DNA of 64,000 nucleotides from Dama dama (taxonomy: Eukaryota; Chordata; Mammalia; Artiodactyla; Cervidae), in NCBI RefSeq assembly GCF_033118175.1, contig NC_083692.1, positions 86,271,501 to 86,335,500 on the forward strand, given 5' to 3'. Shown here piece after piece: positions 59,690 through 64,000 of this stretch (its first letter is position 1; every line of letters begins with the position of its first letter). The notes under the pieces are model-generated. The model did not search any database and was not told where the DNA came from. It was given only the letters and a program-made list of their open reading frames with translations. Made by a program: the position numbers and the translations under genes.

Positions 59690-59966
59690 CCAGGCAGCCT
59701 CTAAGGCTCTAATTGTCATCTATATTCCAGTGACTCACAAGTCCGTCTGCCCAGCTCCCAGGTGTGACCTAAGTTTCAGATCCATGGGTCCATCAGCCTT
59801 CCTAACTCACCTCAAGTTTAACATGTCCAAGGATCAATTCTCATTTAGCCTAAACCTGCTCTAACCCACTTCCCAAGGGGCACCTCCACCATGCACCCCA
59901 CTGCAGAACCTGGCCACTGACTGAACTCTTCTCCCCTCACCCCTGACGTCCAAGTCACAGCCTTGG
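59690..59966 (+). mobile_element. L2 LINE, left segment
   Basis: TCATCTATATTCCAGTGACTC, CACCTCAAGTTTAACATGTCCAAGG, CTAAACCTGCTCTAACCC: L2 3' region. It resumes at 60,165 after a SINE. Confidence 0.6.
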
Positions 59967-59981
59967 TCCCTCCCACACAAC

Positions 59982-60149
59982 CCAGTTTTTTTTGTCTGCA
60001 ACGGGTATTAGTTGCAGGATCTTCAGTCTTCATTGTAGCATGCTGGATCTTGAGTTGCAGCCTGGGGATCTAGTTCCCTGACCAGGGATTGAACCCCAGC
60101 CCCGTGCATTGAGGGCACAGAGTCTTAGTTGCTGGACAACCAGGGAAGT
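59982..60149 (-). mobile_element. CHR-family SINE with 15-bp TSD
   Basis: T-tract start, TGCTGGATCTTGAGTTGCAGCC, CTAGTTCCCTGACCAGGGATTGAACCCC, GCTGGACAACCAGGGAAGT. Flanked by TCCCTCCCACACAAC (59967-59981) and TCCCTCCTACACAAC (60150-60164), one mismatch. Confidence 0.92.
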
Positions 60150-60164
60150 TCCCTCCTACACAAC

Positions 60165-60600
60165 TCTTGATGTTATCAATTTTCTCCTTCCCACTATGTA
60201 ACCAGTCCAGGACCCTCACTAGAACAACTGTGCCCCACATGCTCCATCTCCTGGTCTCTAGTCCTGCCTCCTTGCATCCATCTGCCCTGCATGCTGTGGA
60301 GGGAAGGGTCTAAAATACAAATATGATGGTGCTCCCCTGCCTCATAGCTTTGAACTGCTGCCCATTCCTCCCAGGATAAAGGCTCTCCTCCTTAATTCTG
60401 TTGCCTTTCCCAGGTCAGCTCCTCTTGCTTTTCCTTCCTGCCCTTTGCTGTTTTCACTAAACTTCTTTCTGTTAGTCCCAACATTAGGGTCTCTCTGAAC
60501 GCCAGGCCTCCTGGTGGGCTATTCCCTCTGCCTGGAACACTCTTCCCTTATGTGTTTGGTAGACTTCTGGTCAGACTTCATTATTAGTTCAGAAGTTCCA
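60165..60600 (+). mobile_element. L2 LINE, right segment
   Basis: TTTGAACTGCTGCCCATTCCTCCCAGG, CTGTTTTCACTAAACTTC, ATTCCCTCTGCCTGGAACACTCTTCCC: L2 order maintained across the SINE. Confidence 0.7.
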
Positions 60601-60719
60601 AGTCACAACTAGGATGTCCACCTGAAACCAAGACCCTCTAAACCAAGTTCATGATTAATATCTCTATCCAAAACTTTATTCCCTTTCTCATCATCTCGGA
60701 CCTCTGTCCTGTGCTAACT

Positions 60720-61085
60720 GAACACTAGTAAGCCAAAGTCAGATGATTGAAATTGCTGTTGATAACATCGTTAATGTACTAAAGTTGCTATTAGAGATAT
60801 CATCATTAACATACAAACTCATGCTGTTTCTCCAGGGCAAGTTGAGCTAACAGACGTCCCCCTCCCCCAACTATGGGACCATCTGGTTGAAGAATCATAG
60901 AGATACCTTGGCTCCTGAAACAACAATTAATGAATGTCACAAGACAGTGATTAATCCCAGCCTCTTCATTCTTCCTCTTTAAAAACCCTAACTCAGAGAC
61001 TAAGGTGAAGTAGATCTGAGGCTTGTCTCCCACTCCCTTGCTTAGAACCTGCAATAAATGCTGTATTTTCCTTCACCAAGTGAAC
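60720..61085 (+). mobile_element. Candidate LTR fragment
   Basis: A TATA-like CTCTTTAAAAACCC near 60,978 is followed about 70 bases later by AATAAA (61053-61058) within AACCTGCAATAAATGCTGTATTTTCC, a promoter/poly(A) arrangement typical of class I retroviral LTRs. Only an LTR-like segment is seen; no viral genes. Confidence 0.45.
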
Positions 61086-61839
61086 AACGACAAAAATTCT
61101 TGCCCACCATCAAGCCATCAGACACTGCAGCTGCCCCCCATGTGCACCCTGAGGGGCATTCAGGATGGAGAGAAACAAGATACTGGCCCTAGATAATTAA
61201 GATGCATATCAAACGTCAATGAGCCCAGACTCTTGCACCTTCCCACACACTAAAATCATTAACTTGAGATGTCTGTTTTTTGTGACTAGCAGTTATCTTC
61301 TGATGTTTGACTACATTGTTTTGCAGCAAAAACTCCTATGTATCCTGGCTCCTAATGGCAGAAAGTGAAAGGAACTAGAGCCTCTTGATGAGGGTGAAAG
61401 AGGAGAGTGAAAAAGCTGGCTTTAAAACTCATCATTCAGAAAACTAAGATCATGGCATCTGGTCCCATCATTTCTTGGCAAACAGATGGGGAAACAATGG
61501 AAAAAGTGGCAGATTTTATTTTCTTGAGCTGCAAAATCACTGTAGCAGTGACACTTGCCCCTCGGGAAAAAAGCTATGACAAATCTAGACAGCATTCTAA
61601 AAAGCAGAGACATAACTTGGCTGACAAAAGTCTGTATAGTCAAAACTATGGTTTTTCTAGTAGTCATGTATGGTTGTGAGAGTTGTGATGTAGGAGATAG
61701 GCTCCAGGTTAGATATTTACAGCTGGCCTCCTGTTTGCATGTCATGGGACACAAAGAAGTAGACTTCAGGCTGGGTACTTAGAACTGTTGGCATTTTCTG
61801 AGACAAGAGATAACTGGACTCCAGTTAAGACATTTACAA

Positions 61840-62148
61840 AAGAGACACAGAAGTACAGAACAGACTTTTGAACTCTGTGGGAGAAGGTGAGGGTAGGATG
61901 TTTCGAAAGAACAGCATGTATATTATCTATGGTGAAACAGATCACCAGCCCAGGTGGGACACATGAGACAAGTGCTCGGGCCTGGTGCACTGGGAAGACC
62001 CAGAGGAATCGGGTGGAGAGGGAGGTGGGAGGGGGGATCGGGATGGGGAATACGTGTAAATCTGTGGCTGATTCATATCAATGTATGACAAAACCCACTG
62101 GGGAAAAAATAAATAAATAAAGGAGAAATTGAAAAAAAAAAAAAAAAA
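61840..62148 (+). mobile_element. Young cattle-type L1 3' tail with 13-bp TSD
   Basis: AAGAGACACAGAAGTACAGAAC, GAAAGAACAGCATGTATATTATC, GTGGCTGATTCATATCAATGTATG, then AATAAATAAATAAAGG and an A tract of 17 or more. AAGACATTTACAA flanks it at 61827-61839 and 62149-62161, identical. It is the innermost, youngest member of the stack, and about 300 bp of the same 3' UTR seen at 43,000-43,320 on the other strand. Confidence 0.95.
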
Positions 62149-62798
62149 AAGACATTTACAATCAGACTTCTGTTTGCCCTCTGAAATGCAAGTAACAATA
62201 TAAACAGGGTAAATAGCCAGTGTTTCTCTCTTGTAAGCACCTTAAGGTAACAGTCATGGCAAGGACAAGAGGAGCAAAACCCTGTTTCAGTAAAGGATTA
62301 AGGGATCTCTCTCCCCGCTCCTTTGGGATGAGGGAGACACTACACATGCGCAGAAAGGCTCTTTGTGGGCCAAAAGGCAGAGGATAACACCGGGCCATAA
62401 TGAGTCTTGCTCCTTCCAGAAGCCTTCACTTCAAGATCCATCTTGGCTGAGGGGTGCGTGTGCACCCAGGGGAGGGTCCCAAGGTAGGTCAGGTGAGGAA
62501 AAAGAAACCACATAATTGGCCTGAATGGAAAAAGACCCGGAAGAACTGAGCTATATAACCTCTTTACAGAATTTCTCCTCACTAGGGAGGACACCTACAC
62601 CCTTTCTCTCTGGGTGTGCATCTCTGCCTGTCTTCTGTTTTAACTAAACAAACCATTTCTCTGTGTGCTGTCCCACTTGCTGTTATGCTATATCTCTAAT
62701 AATAGACTTTGTATCTGTATTTACATTTCTTGCCTCTGTGATAAGTGCATTTTTCACTGGGGGCAAAGATCCAGGGAAAAATAGCTTCTAGGCTCTAG

Positions 62799-62870
62799 CC
62801 CTTGCTGGTCTGGTGGCTAGGATTCCTGGTTCTCATCCAGGCCACTCGTGTTCAATTCCTGGGCAGGGAA
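62799..62870 (+). pseudogene. tRNA-Glu(CUC)-like pseudogene or tRNA-like part of LTR
   Basis: 72 bases align end to end with tRNA-Glu: D-arm GGTCTGGTGGCTAGGAT, anticodon arm CCTGG-TTCTCAT-CCAGG (anticodon CTC), T-arm region GTTCAATTCC, and 3' GGGCAGGGAA. The anticodon stem pairs perfectly, but the acceptor stem 5' side (CCCTTGC) does not pair properly with the 3' side and the T stem is weak, so a working tRNA is unlikely. It sits inside the LTR-like insert and may be an integral part of it. Confidence 0.6.
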
Positions 62871-63429
62871 TTAAGGGCTCACTTCACACCATACTTACTG
62901 CTGCCTCGCCAAGATCAGCTGGACCATAAAGAAGGCTGAGCGCTGAAAAATTGATACTTTTGAATTGTGGTGCTGGAGAAGACTGTTGAGTCTCCCTCAA
63001 ACAGCAAGATCAAACCAGTCAGTCCCAAAGGAGATCAACCCTGAATATTTATTGTAAGGACTGATGCTAAAGCTGAAGCTCCAATACTTTGGCCACCTGA
63101 TGTGAAAAGCTGACTTACTGGAAAAGACCCTGATGCTGGGAATGATTGAAGGCAAAAGGAGAAGGGGGCAGCAGAGGATGAGATGGTTAGATAGCATTAC
63201 CAACTCAATGGACATGAATTTGAGCAAACTTGTGGACTGCTGCAATCCATGGGGTTGCAAAGAGTTGGACACGACTTAGCAACTGAACAGAACATCCTGG
63301 CTTCACCCTTATCTCTTTGGAACGATTCCTCAGAGCTGTCTGAGAGGTTGTATACTGGTCCACAGCACTCAGTAATGCCCCCAAATTAAACATAATTCTC
63401 AACCCTTTAGGTTGTGCTTTTTTTCAGCA

Positions 63430-63810
63430 ATCAGAACTCCTCAGTAAATGGCTGTGCTCCACCTCAGCAAATGGAGTTCAGCTCCCTAAGCTGTCCTCCA
63501 GAAGCCTTGTCTGACACAATCCCCTCCAAGTCTCCAACCTCACAGTATTCACTGTCTTCCCCACCTCCACCCCACCACTTACCAGTCCCCCTATTACTGA
63601 AATGTATGTGTGTGGGGTCTGGCTTCTCGCCAGTCAGAAGCCAAAAAACAGGCCAGGCTGGTGGAAAGGAAAGTTTATTTCAGATGTGGCAACTTGGGGG
63701 GGCGGGGGGCGGGAGGGGACATACTTCCAAAGGCCGACTCCCCACCCCCCTTCCCGCCCACCATAATCAGGAGGTGAGAGCATGTATAGACAGTGAGGAG
63801 GGACACTGCA
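63430..63810. other. Unassigned, with G-rich block
   Basis: 63,450-63,600 is weakly L2-like. 63,600-63,800 is unassigned and contains a G-rich block at 63,696-63,718. Confidence 0.4.
63696..63718 (+). other. G-quadruplex-type motif
   Basis: G7-C-G6-C-G3-A-G4: four G-runs of three or more separated by single bases, the classic quadruplex pattern with one-base loops. Confidence 0.8.
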
Positions 63811-64000
63811 CTTCTGCCGACAAAGGTCCATCTAGTCAAGGCTATGGTTTTTCCAGTGGTCATGTATGGATGTGAGAGTTGGACCATAAAGAAAGCTGAG
63901 CACCGAAGAACTGATGCTTTTGAACTGTGGTGTTGGAGAAGACTCTTGAGAGTCCCTTGGACTGCAAGGAGATCCAACCAGTCCATTCTAAAGGAAATCA
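63811..64000 (+). mobile_element. BovB LINE, cut by the window edge
   Basis: GACAAAGGTCCATCTAGTCAAGGCTATGG, GTATGGATGTGAGAGTTGGACC, TTTTGAACTGTGGTGTTGGAGAAGAC to the last base. Close to consensus; the element continues to the right. Confidence 0.95.

Larger units (their letters stand above)
61686..62923 (+). mobile_element. LTR-like insert inside BovB (~0.93 kb plus nested L1)
   Basis: The insert begins TGATGTAGGAGATAGG and ends near CCAAGATCA, leaving AGTTG/AGCTG-type flanks (4-5 bp, one mismatch). TG...CA ends, a TATA box (GAGCTATATAACC near 62,550) and the exact continuation of BovB on both sides support a solo LTR. There is no canonical AATAAA, and GGGGGCAAAGATCCAGGG near 62,759 hints at a primer-binding-site-like motif, so LTR limits remain uncertain. 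No viral genes are present. Confidence 0.55.
61351..63293 (+). mobile_element. BovB LINE 3' portion with 9-bp TSD, interrupted
   Basis: BovB segments 61,351-61,685 (TAATGGCAGAAAGTGAAAGG ... CATGTATGGTTGTGAGAGTTG) and about 62,924-63,293 (TGGACCATAAAGAAGGCTGAGC ... GACTTAGCAACTGAAC). ATCCTGGCT flanks the whole at 61342-61350 and 63294-63302. ORF2 fragments are broken, with a stop-bearing indel near 61,550. The gap between the segments is filled by the LTR-like insert. Confidence 0.9.
61126..63429 (+). mobile_element. Outer old LTR-like sequence, split by a BovB stack
   Basis: Left piece 61,126-61,350 (TGCAGCTGCCCCCCATGTGC...TTTTGCAGCAAAAACTCC...ATCCTGGCT). Right piece 63,294-63,429 (ATCCTGGCTTCACCC, TTCCTCAGAGCTGTCTGAGAGG, CCCCCAAATTAAAC, GGTTGTGCTTTTTTTCAGCA). 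The pieces rejoin exactly at a 9-bp duplication and read as the U3/R and U5 of a roughly 350-bp ruminant LTR as I remember it. No viral coding sequence is present. Confidence 0.55.

Noticed and set aside
63414..63875. 153-residue plus-strand open frame
   Set aside because: Low-complexity Ser/Pro-rich reading that crosses from unassigned DNA with a G-rich tract into BovB.

Overview
This is a mammalian nuclear window from a ruminant, most likely a bovid. It is dense in Bov-tA and Bov-A2 SINEs, CHR-family tRNA-derived SINEs, RTE-type BovB LINEs and L1 elements of the young cattle type, a combination limited to ruminants (the CHR SINEs are broader, cetartiodactyl). The repeats do not separate Bos from Ovis, Capra or Bubalus. 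Bacterial-style features (operons, CRISPR arrays, Shine-Dalgarno sites) are absent.

Only one protein-coding gene can be demonstrated: FEM1B, on the minus strand. Exon 1 codes at 21814-22061 and exon 2 at 11869-13504. Joined across a GT-AG intron of 8,309 bp they give exactly 627 codons plus stop, the length of mammalian FEM1B. The product is a substrate receptor of a CUL2 ubiquitin ligase. The gene has a CpG-island promoter and 5' UTR (about 21,980-23,080) with a (CGG)8 tract in the mRNA sense, and a 3' UTR of about 4.6 kb that is almost free of transposons and ends near 7,230.

Layout: 1-359 is a CA-rich satellite. 360-7,200 is intergenic DNA with old repeats; by human synteny, recalled and not tested, the 3' end of ITGA11 should lie on this side. 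7,230-22,500 is FEM1B. 22,500-34,400 is intergenic with MIR, L2, SINE and old L1 copies. 34,450-35,090 is a second CpG island with no recognisable coding exon. 35,100-47,500 is LINE-rich: a 2.45-kb BovB with a broken reverse transcriptase, and a 2.2-kb 5'-truncated young L1 inserted with a 16-bp target-site duplication into a much older L1. 47,700-60,600 is mixed repeats and single-copy DNA. 60,600-63,430 holds a nested stack: an old LTR-like sequence interrupted by a BovB (9-bp duplication), which is interrupted by a roughly 0.9-kb LTR-like insert, which is interrupted by a young L1 tail (13-bp duplication). The window ends inside another BovB copy.

I found no undescribed gene system. The points most worth checking are the FEM1B 5' leader (CGG tract, AUG-free in-frame extension, overlapping uORF), the orphan CpG island, the nested stack with its tRNA-Glu-like sequence, and an L1 whose double poly(A) suggests a short 3' transduction. 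Repeat names and ages rest on remembered consensus sequences; boundaries are good to about 10-30 bp unless target-site duplications are given.
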